A stretch of 64,000 nt of DNA from CAVPHV01 sp963704825 (GTDB lineage: Bacteria > Actinomycetota > Acidimicrobiia > Spongiisociales > UBA5794), in the NCBI GenBank assembly GCA_963704825.1, contig CAVPHV010000009.1:50998-114997 (forward strand). Direction: 5' to 3'. Under the pieces are notes generated by a model. That model had not been told where the DNA came from. It made no database searches and saw nothing but the letters and a program-made list of their open reading frames with translations. The position numbers and the translations under genes are program-made. This document shows, in pieces, positions 44,288-53,015 of the stretch; position 1 is the stretch's first letter; every line of letters begins with the position of its first letter.

Positions 44288-44818
44288 GTGACCAGGAGAC
44301 AGATTCGAGTGATAGCCGCGGGCGTCATCGCGTTTGCGCTACTGACTGCGGCATGCGGCGACCCCGCTGAAGTGCTCAACGAGCAGCTCCTCGAGAACAT
44401 CGAAGGCGTCGAGAACGTTGAGATCAACGAAGGCGACGGTACGTTCGAGGTCACCATCGAAGAGGACGGGGAGAGGATCACCATCGGTGGCGGCGAGGTC
44501 CCCGACGGGCTCACCGTTCCGGTCGCCGATGGCGGTCAGGTGGTTGGTGCCGCAAGCAGCGACACGGACATCTTTGTCAGCTTGACGTATCCGGGAGATC
44601 AGTTCGATGACCTGGTGGCGCAGTACCAGTCCTGGGCCGATGGCTCGGGCCGGGAGGTCGACAAGACGCAGAGCACCTACGAGTCGGATGGAACCGAGAT
44701 TCGCAACGTTTCGTGGTCCACCAACGACGGTTCGGTGTTCGTCAACGTCAGCGACTGCAACGGCATGGAGACGGGCGAGCTCGACAGCATCTGTGTCACC
44801 ATCAGCGAGCGATCCTGA
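44288..44818 (+). CDS. Lipoprotein, function unknown
   Basis: A 176-aa protein from a GTG seven nt after GGGGG. Its signal peptide ends in a lipobox (LLTAACGDP, Cys ~23). The mature part is acidic and beta-rich, with a repeated EGVENVEINEGDGTFEVTIEE-like stretch (residues ~37-60) and two late Cys (SDCNGM and DSICVTI) that could form a disulfide. No homologous domain is recognised. It may be a small substrate-binding or signalling lipoprotein. Confidence 0.7.
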   Translation: MTRRQIRVIAAGVIAFALLTAACGDPAEVLNEQLLENIEGVENVEINEGDGTFEVTIEEDGERITIGGGEVPDGLTVPVADGGQVVGAASSDTDIFVSLTYPGDQFDDLVAQYQSWADGSGREVDKTQSTYESDGTEIRNVSWSTNDGSVFVNVSDCNGMETGELDSICVTISERS

Positions 44819-44852
44819 TCGCGGCGCCCCGGTCCGGGACGCGCCGCGGCGG

Positions 44853-44960
44853 TCAGCTCGAGTAACGGTCGGGGTTCGAACGCTTGGTGGTGATGTAGAG
44901 AAGGGCGAGCAGCACCCCGATGATCAGGTAGAACGGCCACAGCCGCGGCTTCCACACCAT
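44853..44960 (-). CDS. 35-aa single-pass membrane microprotein
   Basis: A tiny minus-strand frame from ATG 44960 to TGA 44853. It reads MVWKPRLWPFYLIIGVLL, then ALLYITTKRSNPDRYSS: a short basic and aromatic head, one membrane helix (residues ~9-23) and a positively charged polar tail. Composition and layout look like a real tail- or signal-anchored microprotein rather than chance. Start support is weak (GGGGAT 13 nt upstream). It lies between a lipoprotein gene and the nitroreductase-like gene, opposite to both. Confidence 0.5.
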   Translation of the reverse strand: MVWKPRLWPFYLIIGVLLALLYITTKRSNPDRYSS

Positions 44961-44993
44961 TTAGGCGATGGCGATCCCCTGATGATCCGCCGG

Positions 44994-44999
44994 TACTGT
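44994..44999 (+). promoter_or_regulatory. -10 hexamer of a leaderless promoter (nitroreductase-like gene)
   Basis: TACTGT six nt before the ATG at 45006. Confidence 0.5.
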
Positions 45000-45005
45000 T
45001 CTGGG

Positions 45006-45401
45006 ATGAGCCCAGAACAGATCACCGCCGCCCTCGATCGAGCCGTCACCGTCGACATCACCACGATTGGGCGGCGCAGTGGACTCCCGCGGCGGATCGA
45101 GATCTGGATGGTCAAGGTCGACGGCCGCTATCTCATCACGGGCACCCCGGGAGCACGGGATTGGTACGCCAATCTGCAGGCCGACCCGAGGCTGATCCTT
45201 CATCTCAAAGACGACGTCGTAGTGGATCTGCCTGCCGAGGCGGTGCCGATTCTCGACCCCGAGCAGCGGCGAACGATCCTCACCGCACCGGAGACCAGGT
45301 GGTATCGGGGCGAGGCGGATCTCGATGTCATGGTGGCGGGGAGCCCGATGGTCAAACTAGTATTTCGCGACCTCGAGAACGGGAGTGGGTCCACTGCGTA
45401 G
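45006..45401 (+). CDS. Deazaflavin-dependent nitroreductase-like protein (Ddn/DUF385 fold)
   Basis: A 131-aa split-beta-barrel protein. Features typical of the F420-dependent Ddn-like family: TTIGRRSGLPRRIEIWMV (~19-36), YLITGTPGARDWYANLQADP (~44-63) and a C-terminal basic/aromatic end (PETRWYRG, MVKLVFRDL). Members reduce nitro compounds or quinones with F420H2, or bind other flavins. The ATG at 45006 has TACTGT six nt upstream; the longer frame overlaps the upstream lipoprotein gene. F420 use is family-based inference. Confidence 0.84.
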   Translation: MSPEQITAALDRAVTVDITTIGRRSGLPRRIEIWMVKVDGRYLITGTPGARDWYANLQADPRLILHLKDDVVVDLPAEAVPILDPEQRRTILTAPETRWYRGEADLDVMVAGSPMVKLVFRDLENGSGSTA

Positions 45402-45506
45402 CAGGCGTCGATCTGCACCGTAGGCCCCGTTCCCGGTACGCTGTTATCCACAGGCAGTGCGTTGGAGCCTCGGCAGCAGGAGCTGCCGACGTAGGAAGGA
45501 GCAGAG

Positions 45507-46085
45507 ATGCGATCGGTCCGGGTCTCAATAGTGGTGATCGCACTCGCTCTTGTGGCCACCGCCTGTGGCGGCGACGACTCGGCGGACACCACCACCTCCT
45601 CCTCCTCCAGCCTCGCCCCGGTTACCACCACCTCGGCGCCGACGACAACGGCGGCACCGGTGACGACCACCACAACATCGGCGCCCCGTCCGCAGGCCAC
45701 CGCTCTGGTTGCCGCCATCCAACTCGAACTCCAGATCCTCGGCTACTCGGAGGACCCCCCTGACGGCATCTACGGACCGGCGACGGTCGACGCGCTGACC
45801 GCATTCCAGACCGATGCCGGGATCACGGCAGACGGTCAATACGGAACGGAGACTTACGGGGCTCTGGCTGCCGCCCTCGAGGCCGATGAGGAGTTCGTGA
45901 CGTCATTGCAGGAGGACCTGACCGAACTCGAGCTCTACACGGGTGACATCACCGGCGAGTACGACGAAGCCACCGAGGCCGCCGTCGTGACCCTTCAGGA
46001 AGACTGCGTGCACGAGCCGGAGCCAAACGGCCGGTTCACTCCCCTGACCCACGTGTGTCTGCTCGAGGCGCTCAACAAGCTGTAG
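45507..46085 (+). CDS. Lipoprotein with two peptidoglycan-binding repeats
   Basis: A 192-aa protein after AAGGAG. The signal peptide ends in a lipobox (LVATACGGD, Cys ~20), followed by a Ser/Thr linker (residues ~25-60). Two PG-binding-1-like modules follow: LQILGYSEDPPDGIYGPATVDALTAFQ (shown in part as IYGPATVDALTAFQTDAG, ~85-105) and TELELYTGDITGEYDEATE (~138-156). Such modules bind cell-wall peptidoglycan. The C-terminus has two Cys (EDCVHEP, HVCLLEAL). It should be an anchored wall-binding protein with no catalytic domain. Confidence 0.82.
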   Translation: MRSVRVSIVVIALALVATACGGDDSADTTTSSSSSLAPVTTTSAPTTTAAPVTTTTTSAPRPQATALVAAIQLELQILGYSEDPPDGIYGPATVDALTAFQTDAGITADGQYGTETYGALAAALEADEEFVTSLQEDLTELELYTGDITGEYDEATEAAVVTLQEDCVHEPEPNGRFTPLTHVCLLEALNKL

Positions 46086-46136
46086 AGCGGGGCGGCAACG
46101 CGACGCCGCTTCCAAGAGCCGCCGGAGGGATGTCCG

Positions 46137-47390
46137 CTACTCGGGTAGTGCTGCGGCAATACCGTCGGACGTGAGTTCTTCGCCATCAATGGTGACAACC
46201 AAGGTCGCCGCGGCCGCACGTAGGGAAGCCTCGACTGCGTCGGCAGTCAGACCCTCGGCGAACACAAAGCCGAGGTAGCGGTCGCCCTCGGGCAGAGCCA
46301 GGACCGCACGGCCCTTGGGGATCGTGATCGTCACCCCCGTAATGCCGTCGATCGCCTCAACGGCCTCGAGGTTCTCGACCCCCGTGAGTGTTCCGGAGGC
46401 CGGAATCGGCAGCATGAGGACCCCGGTGGCGGGTTGGGCCGGTGCGGTGTCGCTGCTGTCGATGCCCAGGGCGCTGCGCAGGATCACGACTTCGAGCGAT
46501 TCACCGAGGAGACCAAAGCTGAGCGACCGTCCGCACAGACCGCCGATCGAGCGGGCTGCGATCTCGATGAGTTGGGCCGGGCCGTCAGGCGGGATTCGAA
46601 CCTCGGCGTGAACGGGACCGGTGGTGAGGCCTATGGCTGCTGCGGCGTCGGCGACGAGTGACACGGCTTCTCGTTGGATCTGGTTCGGGAGGCGCGACGG
46701 GGTCACGAACATCGTCTCCTCGAAGAACGGTCCCTCGAGTGGATCGGGCTTGTCGATCACGGCGAGAACCTGGAGCTCGCCGTGGATGAAGAGACCCTCG
46801 ACAACGACCTCGTCGCCGGGCACGTACCGTTCGACGAGGAGAGGCTCAGCCGGGTCGCGCTCGGCGGCGGCCAAGATGACGCGGATGCGGGTTTCGGCAC
46901 GGGCCGCATCGACCGCGCCGTCGATCCGGATGACGCCGCGGCTGGCGGAAAGGCCGGTCGGCTTCGCCACCACGGGGTAGCCGAGGCGCGCTGCGGCTTC
47001 GGGAACCTCGCCGGGGTCGGCTGCGGCAAAGTCGGGCTGGGGCACCCCTGCCGCCGCCAGCAGGCGACGCATGGCGAGCTTGTCCCTGGTGGCGGCGACG
47101 GCCTCGGGGGCGTTGTGGACCAGGTCGAGCGTCTCGGCCGCCAGGGCCGCCGCCTCCACACCTTCGTCGTCAACGGCCACGATCGCATCTGCGTTGGGAG
47201 CCGCGGCGGCGATCTTCTCCGCGGCTCCGACCGGATCACCGAGGTCGATCTCGATGTGGCCCTCAGTGCCGTCGATCGGTGCCGCGGCATCGGTGGCGAT
47301 CAGCGTCTCGAGTCGCAGCAACGTGGCCGCGGCGACGAAGTCCGCGATCCGATAGCTCTGACATCCGGCAACGATGACAACGGCCTTCAT
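46137..47390 (-). CDS. ATP-grasp enzyme
   Basis: A 417-aa protein with a pre-ATP-grasp Rossmann domain (MKAVVIVAGCQSYRIADF, VAVDDEGVEAA) and an ATP-grasp fold. Typical segments are ARLGYPVVAKPTGLSASRGV (Lys in the ATP site, ~137-156), LLVERYVPGDEVVVEGL (~185-201), GPVHAEVRI (~263-271) and LIEIAARSIGGLCG (Glu and Asn-equivalent metal site, ~280-293). It belongs with carboxylate-amine ligases such as carnosine synthase or BacD-like enzymes. Substrate unknown. It diverges from the NifU-type gene; the 56-nt gap holds a near-perfect palindrome. Confidence 0.87.
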   Translation of the reverse strand: MKAVVIVAGCQSYRIADFVAAATLLRLETLIATDAAAPIDGTEGHIEIDLGDPVGAAEKIAAAAPNADAIVAVDDEGVEAAALAAETLDLVHNAPEAVAATRDKLAMRRLLAAAGVPQPDFAAADPGEVPEAAARLGYPVVAKPTGLSASRGVIRIDGAVDAARAETRIRVILAAAERDPAEPLLVERYVPGDEVVVEGLFIHGELQVLAVIDKPDPLEGPFFEETMFVTPSRLPNQIQREAVSLVADAAAAIGLTTGPVHAEVRIPPDGPAQLIEIAARSIGGLCGRSLSFGLLGESLEVVILRSALGIDSSDTAPAQPATGVLMLPIPASGTLTGVENLEAVEAIDGITGVTITIPKGRAVLALPEGDRYLGFVFAEGLTADAVEASLRAAAATLVVTIDGEELTSDGIAAALPE

Positions 47391-47406
47391 CCGCCCATAT
47401 TGGCGG
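47391..47406. promoter_or_regulatory. 16-bp near-palindrome between divergent genes (operator candidate)
   Basis: CCGCCCATATTGGCGG reads almost the same on both strands (seven of eight pairs match). It abuts the ATP-grasp start codon and lies about 30 nt before the NifU-type -10 box, a good place for a repressor. Confidence 0.4.
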
Positions 47407-47434
47407 ACGGCGCCGGCAACGTTGACTGGTGCCG

Positions 47435-47440
47435 TACGAT
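47435..47440 (+). promoter_or_regulatory. -10 hexamer of a leaderless promoter (NifU-type gene)
   Basis: TACGAT six nt before the ATG at 47447. Confidence 0.52.
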
Positions 47441-47446
47441 TGCGCC

Positions 47447-48082
47447 ATGGCCGAACCCGACACCCCGCTCGTCTCCATCGACGAGAAGGCTCTCTCGATG
47501 CTGCTCGACGTGCGCGATCGGGAAGTGGACGCGCCTGATCTCGGCTTGGTGATTGGTGTCACCGGGGTCGAGGGAGATCGCTTCACATACGAGATGGCGC
47601 TGATGCGCCTAGAAGATGCCGCCGCCGGCGATCATGTCGTCACCGACGGCATGCTGCCGATCATCGTCCCGGCCGGCGACGTCGAAGCCATGCGCGGTGC
47701 CACGATCCGGATGTCGCGGGATCTGCTCAAGCCGGGTTTGACGATCGAGAACCCCAACTCACCGAGTCCGCTGGTGAATGCGGGCGGGCCGCCACCGGAA
47801 CTCACCGGTTCCGTCGCCGAGCGGGTCGTTGCCGTGGTCGACCAGGCGATCAACCCGGCGATTGCCTCCCACGGAGGCTTCGTCGAAGTGGTCGCCGTGG
47901 AAGACCAGACGGCGTACGTCCGGCTCGGGGGTGGCTGTCAGGGCTGTGGGATGGCCTCGGTGACGCTGTCGCAGGGGATCGAAACCACCATCACCCAGAT
48001 GGTCCCTGAGGTGCTGAAGGTGGTCGATGTCACCGACCACGCCCAAGGCGAGAACCCCTACTACGAGCAGGCCAAGAAGTAG
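47447..48082 (+). CDS. NifU-like Fe-S cluster assembly/carrier protein (NfuA-type)
   Basis: A 211-aa two-domain protein. Residues ~1-110 are a degenerate A-type (HesB-like) domain without the usual Cys; residues ~125-205 are a NifU C-terminal domain with HGGFVEVVAVED and the cluster-binding GGGCQGCGMA (CxxC, ~165-170). This matches NfuA, which carries a 4Fe-4S cluster at the CxxC of a dimer and delivers it to targets. The ATG at 47447 is supported by TACGAT six nt upstream; the longer frame to 47429 is not. No other suf/isc gene is in the window. Confidence 0.88.
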   Translation: MAEPDTPLVSIDEKALSMLLDVRDREVDAPDLGLVIGVTGVEGDRFTYEMALMRLEDAAAGDHVVTDGMLPIIVPAGDVEAMRGATIRMSRDLLKPGLTIENPNSPSPLVNAGGPPPELTGSVAERVVAVVDQAINPAIASHGGFVEVVAVEDQTAYVRLGGGCQGCGMASVTLSQGIETTITQMVPEVLKVVDVTDHAQGENPYYEQAKK

Positions 48083-48133
48083 AGCGCACGGGAGTTGACG
48101 ACGGCAGCGGGTTTTTTTGTCGTGGGTGGTTGG

Positions 48134-48139
48134 TAGAGT
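48134..48139 (+). promoter_or_regulatory. -10 hexamer of a leaderless promoter (HNH gene)
   Basis: TAGAGT six nt before the ATG at 48147. Confidence 0.45.
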
Positions 48140-48146
48140 CGAACGT

Positions 48147-49647
48147 ATGTTCGATATGATGCAACCGGGCGAACCCGCCGCAGACCCCGACGATGTCGAG
48201 GACCATGAGGAGTTGGAGGCGTTTGAGGAGTCGGAGCGGCTCGCCGAGATCATCCAACTCACCCAACTCACTGCCCCTGCGACGCCCCGGGACCCAAGGC
48301 GGATGGCTAGAGAGCTCGATGCGGTGCCCCCTGGGGTGCACCTCGCCGCAATGATGGACCAGATCAACCTCTCCACGATCTCGGGCCATGAACAAATCGC
48401 GGTGGTGCGGGCCCAGCAACGCCAAGCATCACACCACCAGGCCCAGCTCTACCGGGCGATGGAAACGATCGTGACCACCATGGAAGGCGAGTTCGACGAC
48501 CCCGAATCCCAGATCCACGCCGCCACCGCCGAAATCCGAGCCGCCCTGCGCCTCACCCGCCGCGCTGCGGAGACCGAACTCGCCATGGCCCTCGAACTGG
48601 TCCGACGGGTCCCCGCCGTGCTCGACGCGTTGGCGGCTGGGTTGATCGACAACCGCAGGGCCCGAGCCATTGTCCATGGCACCACCCATCTCGACGACGA
48701 CACCGCCCGGGCCGTTGTCGACGCAGTGATCGGCGACGCCGCCAGGTTCACCACCGGACAGCTCCTGCACCGGCTACGGAAACTCTGCATCGACGTCGAC
48801 CCCCAAGCCAAGCAGCGAAACGCTACCACCAGGCCGTCGAACAACGGGCCATCCGTAGCCAAGCCACCGAAGCCGGCACCACCAACCTGTTCGCCACCGA
48901 CCTGGCACCCGACCAGGCCGCCGCAGCCATGGCGCACCTCACCCACACCGCCCGCACCCTGCGCAACCAAGGCGACCCCCGCACCATGGACCAGTTGCGT
49001 GCCGACGTGTTCATCGACCTCCTCCAAGGCACCCACACCCGCTGCGGGGGTAAACGTGGCGGGGTGAACCTCACCGCCGACCTCGAAACCTTGACCTACG
49101 CTCGGCCGAGCATCCCGGTGAGTTGGCCGGGTACGGGCCCGTCATTGCCGACATTGCCCGCCAAGTCACCGAACACCAACACCACTCCCAATGGACGTAC
49201 ACCATCACCGACCCCGACACCGGGATGCTGATCGACGCCGGCACCACCCGACGCCGACCAGACGCGACACAACGCCGCTGGGTCGAAGCCAGAGACCAGG
49301 TCTGTGTGTTCCCCGGATGCCGCATGCCCGCGGTCGACTGCGATATGGACCACATCGAACCCTATTCCCACGGCGGGATCACCTCCGTAGACAACTTCGC
49401 CCCCGGCTGCCGCCACGACCACACCACCCACACCAAACTCGGCTGGACCTACCAACGCCTCCCCAACGGCGACTACCAATGGACCACCAAACTCGGTCAC
49501 ATCTACACCACCAGCGGCAACCCGCCATCCCCAAACGCGGCACGCCGACCGAGAAAAGGCCCGCCACGCGGACCGGGCGGGGATCGTCGAGATCAAACAA
49601 GGACCGACAACCACGACAAGCACCCCACCAACGACAAACCTCCCTAG
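48147..49647 (+). pseudogene. DUF222/HNH endonuclease with two frameshifts
   Basis: Three successive plus frames carry one 13E12-repeat-family protein. Frame 1 (48147 to about 48820) has the DUF222 helices (QLYRAMETIVTTMEGEFDD, LRLTRRAAETELAMALELV). A shift near 48815 moves to YHQAVEQRAIRSQATEAG and MAHLTHTARTLRNQGDP. A second shift near 49100 moves to ELAGYGPVIADIARQVTEHQ and the HNH core: CVFPGCRMPAVDCDMDHIEP (Cys, Asp-His) with PGCRHDHTTHTKLGW. These nucleases are abundant and often decayed in actinobacteria. The catalytic motif itself is intact, so a recent loss, or sequencing errors, would explain it. Confidence 0.85.
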
Positions 49648-49748
49648 CAGCGGCCCGGCCGAGGCCGATCAGGAGAAATGAGCCCCGCCACTGGCCCGGC
49701 TCGACCCGAGACGGCCATCGTGCCGTACATCGGAGACTCTGCGCTTCG

Positions 49749-50915
49749 TCAGCCTGCGATCTGGCCGGCCCAGACATACAGGATCGGGGTGCCATCGACG
49801 ATCTCGAGCGTGCACCACCAGCCGTACATCCCGGTGGGTTCGTCTCCCTCGAAGACGTCGAAGAATCCGGGCGTCAGATAGGAGTCCTCTGGGCCCCGGT
49901 ACGACAGGATCGGTCCATACTCCTCACCGAGAGGCGCGGGACCGTAGGGGAAAGTTGGGTCGGCGATTCCGATGTTGAGAAGGTCGCCCCAGATGTCCCC
50001 GGATTCGTACGCGGGGGCAGCGAACGTGGCCACTGCTGCGTCGACTCGGTGCAGCAACGAGGCGAGCGCTCCGCCGTCGCCCTCGATCGGGGAGTCAACC
50101 CACACCCCGTCCTCGGAACGCCCGATGGGGCGGACGACGGCAATCACTGTGCTGTCGAGGTCCACCGTCCTGGTGACCGCATTGTCGCGGTCTGCATAGA
50201 CGTCTCCAGGGAACAGATCGGGCGAGCATTGGTCGGGCTGTTCCGAACACGGCAGCCAGCGCCGGATGTCGAGTTCGAGCTGGTCGGTTTGGCCTGGCTG
50301 CCGAGACACGCCAACGGAATAGGCGCCGTCGTCGGGGAACGGTCCCGTCGCCGGGGGAAGTGGTGGCGACTCAGGTCCGTTGTGGTTCATCGAGCAACAT
50401 GCTGCCGCCACGGGCGCCTCGCGGTCGGATGGGCGCCACCCACTCCCAGGACCCGGGGCCAGTCCCGTCGGGAGGGGATCTCCCCAGTAATTCGTCACGT
50501 CACTCGCCGGGTAGACCGTTTCGCAAGGAACGCCGTTTTCATCGGCATCCATGCGAGCGGGGCGCCCTTCGACATTCCAGTACGCAACCGCCTCAACGTA
50601 GGTCCGACCCGCCGCGACGAGGTCGCGACAGAAGAGCCCCCACGCCAGGGCCTCCACACCGGTTTCGTCGGGCGGCTCGGGGAGCGTCGCCGCGGTGGAC
50701 GTCGTCGTCGTGGACGACGTCGTTGTCGTGGACGGCGTCGGCGCAGTAGTTGTTGTCGGTTCAATCGACGAGACATCTGTCGCCGTCGGAAGCGACGTTG
50801 TGGATGTGACTTCGACGCCCGACGCCGTTGTTGATGTTGGATCGATCGATTCTCCGTTGCCGCATGCGGTCGCGAATAACGCGACTGCCATCAGCAAGAC
50901 CAGCGTGCGACGCAT
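49749..50915 (-). CDS. Lipoprotein with excalibur-like calcium-binding motif
   Basis: A 388-aa protein. The ATG at 50915 follows GGGAGG and starts a lipoprotein signal (MRRTLVLLMAVALFATACGN); the frame upstream is not needed. A Thr/Ser-rich linker (~25-75) leads to an excalibur-like DxDxxGxxCE segment (MDADENGVPCETVYP, ~120-134). Two CC-type sites and more Cys follow (VAAACCSMNH, WLPCSEQPDQCSP), then a C-terminal globular domain ending YGWWCTLEIVDGTPI. It is probably an anchored wall protein with calcium-dependent structure; no enzyme function is suggested. Confidence 0.75.
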   Translation of the reverse strand: MRRTLVLLMAVALFATACGNGESIDPTSTTASGVEVTSTTSLPTATDVSSIEPTTTTAPTPSTTTTSSTTTTSTAATLPEPPDETGVEALAWGLFCRDLVAAGRTYVEAVAYWNVEGRPARMDADENGVPCETVYPASDVTNYWGDPLPTGLAPGPGSGWRPSDREAPVAAACCSMNHNGPESPPLPPATGPFPDDGAYSVGVSRQPGQTDQLELDIRRWLPCSEQPDQCSPDLFPGDVYADRDNAVTRTVDLDSTVIAVVRPIGRSEDGVWVDSPIEGDGGALASLLHRVDAAVATFAAPAYESGDIWGDLLNIGIADPTFPYGPAPLGEEYGPILSYRGPEDSYLTPGFFDVFEGDEPTGMYGWWCTLEIVDGTPILYVWAGQIAG

Positions 50916-51289
50916 GGTGTACCTCCCATAGGAACTCGCGTGGTCGGTCGCGGCGAAGCCGCGGAGGGCCTTATCACTCCGGCGCGGAAAGGGAGAGATT
51001 GTGGACACGGCACCAATCACGAGCAGCCACCAGATCCTCGCTACGCACCAGCCTCGCGACCCGGCAGCCTCAGCCGTGAGGTCGGAAAGTAAAGGTGGCT
51101 GGGCGGGCCGAAGCGTGGTGGTGCGATTCGGCTGACTCCGAGAGGACCACTCGAACGACAGACGACGCCTCATGGACGCCACCCCCATGCCTCATACGCA
51201 GTCCCAATGCGCTCACCACAATTCTCGCGCCGCACGACCATCACGCTCAAGACCGCCGAAAGTCACAACTGCTGTGACGGAGGCCGATA
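50916..51289. other. 374-bp gap upstream of the excalibur lipoprotein gene
   Basis: It holds the Shine-Dalgarno of the minus-strand lipoprotein gene and a small hairpin (CGCGGC-GAA-GCCGCG at 50949-50963). No coding potential is recognised apart from frames that mirror neighbouring genes. Confidence 0.45.
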
Positions 51290-51571
51290 CGAGCGGAGCC
51301 GGGTGCCGACGTCCTCAACGGCAGCAAAGGTGACGACTGGCTCCACGCCTTTGACGATGAGGGACCGCTCCACGAAACGGCGCCCCATATCCTGCGGGGA
51401 GGAGCCGGCGACGACAGGCTCTTCGGCGGCGGCGGCAGCGACATCCTCGGCGGAGGCGGCGGCGACGACTACCTCGACGGCGGTGATGGCAACGACAATC
51501 TCGACGGCGGCCCCGACGACGACCAATGCACCCGTGGGGAGATATACACGTCGTGCGAGTTGATCCTGTAG
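51290..51571 (+). pseudogene. RTX calcium-binding repeat fragment
   Basis: A plus frame without any start codon encodes RTX nonapeptide-like repeats: GADVLNGSKGDDWL, LRGGAGDDRLFGGGGSDIL, GGGGGDDYLDGGDGNDNLDG, then a terminal ...DDDQCTRGE. The frame is closed by a TGA shortly upstream. The complete RTX protein starts 560 nt downstream, so this looks like the 3' end of a decayed paralogue. Confidence 0.65.
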
Positions 51572-52129
51572 CTGTGCGTTTCGCCCATTGTGCTGCGCCA
51601 TCGGCGGCCACCACCATCAGGGATAGCCGACTGAGCTGTTGAGCTGTGCCGAACCATCATCGACACCGCCAAACACCTTGCCGTGCTCGGCAGGCTGAGC
51701 GACGAGTACGCCGACGGGGTCGAAGATCGAGACGTCCACACCTCCCGTTCTCTTGCACACGACCGACCCACTCGTTCTACTGGGCGGACCGGGCGTGGTG
51801 GACCCGATCGCGCAGACAGGCGCCACCGGGTGACAACACGCCGACTCATCCAGCGCCAACGTCGCGTCCCGTCGACCCACGGCGTGGATCCGGGTGCTGC
51901 AAGGTACTCGAACTGACCGCAGCCACAGGGGCCGGCGGCGACGACATCAGCGCCGCCATGCGCATCATCGGCACCGAACGTTCCCGCAGGGGTCTTCCCG
52001 GCTCTTGAGGGTTTCCCCTAGGGGTTGTTTCGAAACCCCTACACCTCGGCCGGTTCGGTATTTCGGTGATGGTCCCACGCTCTATCTGTCGCTCGTCGGA
52101 ACGTCCGGCGAGCGGAAAGGAAAATGCAC
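51572..52129 (+). other. 558-bp region with no recognisable gene
   Basis: Frames on both strands encode only low-complexity Arg/Thr-rich strings, without a convincing start or domain. Its 3' end carries overlapping inverted repeats at 52008-52040 and the Shine-Dalgarno of the RTX gene. It may be decayed sequence linked to the RTX fragment. Confidence 0.45.
52008..52040 (+). promoter_or_regulatory. Alternative hairpins upstream of the RTX gene
   Basis: AGGGGTT (52020-52026) can pair with AACCCCT (52034-52040), CCCCTAGGGG (52015-52024) is a palindrome, and AGGGTTTC (52008-52015) can pair with 52032-52038. These are mutually exclusive stems 90-120 nt before the RTX start. Confidence 0.35.
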
Positions 52130-52996
52130 ATGAAACGTTTCATGATGCTCGTGGCAGCAGTGGCAGCGCTCGCTGCGTTTGCGATGGTCCCGGCGACGGC
52201 GACGCCCGTGACGCCAGTACCTGTCAACCCGTGTGTGTTGACGTATCAGCTCACGTTTGCAGCCTGGCTCAACCCGCCCGGCTACGACAACGTGTTCCAA
52301 GGAGACGATCTGGTCAACAACATGATCGGAACACCGGATCGCGATCTGTTCTGCACCAACGGCGGTGCGGACACCGTCAATGCTGGTGATGGCAACGACA
52401 TCATCTTCGGTGGCTCCGGATACGACGACTTGTGGGGCGAAGGCGGCAACGACTTCATATTTGTCGGCCCTGACGGCGGCGGTGGATACGGCGGCGAGGG
52501 CGCCGACCGGCTCTATGGCCATTCCGGAGACGAGTGGTTGTTCGGCGACGCCGGCAACGACGTGATCTTCGGAAGCGACAGCGGCTTCAACCACAACCTG
52601 AACGGTGGAGGCGGCCGCGACACCATCTATGGCGGCGACAACGTCAGCAACGACATCGACGGAGACGGCGGTGTTGACTACCTGTACGGTGGCGATGGCG
52701 GCACGAACTTCATCCTTGGTGGCAGCGGCGGTGACTTCATCTACGGAGGCGACGGCGACGACGACCTGTTTGGAGCCGGTGGCGCTGATTGGATCCACGG
52801 GTATGGAGGTGACGATGTCATCTGGGGTGGACCAGCCAATGACGAACTGCGCGGAGGAAGCGGATCGGATGATCTGTGGGGTGAAGGCGGTTCCGATGAC
52901 CTCTACGGAGGCCCGCAGAATGACGCGCTGGATGGCGGAGCAGGTGCCGACGCCTGCAACGGTGGCGGAGGCGCCAACGTCCTCACCAATTGCTAG
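52130..52996 (+). CDS. Secreted RTX (haemolysin-type) calcium-binding repeat protein
   Basis: A 288-aa secreted protein. The second of two close ATGs (52130) is best spaced from GGAAAGG. A signal peptide (MKRFMMLVAAVAALAAFAMV, cleavage near ATA-TP) is followed by an ~55-residue N-terminal region and then about ten RTX nonapeptide clusters (for example GGADTVNAGDGNDIIFGGSG, GGDGDDDLFGAGGADWIHG, GGSGSDDLWGEGG). These form calcium-filled beta-rolls. It ends with two Cys (DACNGG, LTNC). No catalytic domain or type I secretion genes are present, so export is by the general pathway. A strong terminator follows. Confidence 0.85.
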   Translation: MKRFMMLVAAVAALAAFAMVPATATPVTPVPVNPCVLTYQLTFAAWLNPPGYDNVFQGDDLVNNMIGTPDRDLFCTNGGADTVNAGDGNDIIFGGSGYDDLWGEGGNDFIFVGPDGGGGYGGEGADRLYGHSGDEWLFGDAGNDVIFGSDSGFNHNLNGGGGRDTIYGGDNVSNDIDGDGGVDYLYGGDGGTNFILGGSGGDFIYGGDGDDDLFGAGGADWIHGYGGDDVIWGGPANDELRGGSGSDDLWGEGGSDDLYGGPQNDALDGGAGADACNGGGGANVLTNC

Positions 52997-53015
52997 CACA
53001 CACCCGATTCGAGAA

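Noticed and set aside
48111..48117. T-run (TTTTTTT) after the NifU-type gene as a terminator
   Set aside because: No stable stem directly precedes it; only 5-bp complementarity is seen.
49191..50834. 547-aa frame spanning the HNH gene and the opposite lipoprotein
   Set aside because: Joins shadows of two unrelated genes on different strands.
52370..52980. Regular Gly/Asp-coding repeats as a possible DNA repeat element
   Set aside because: They encode RTX nonapeptides in one open frame and vary at DNA level.
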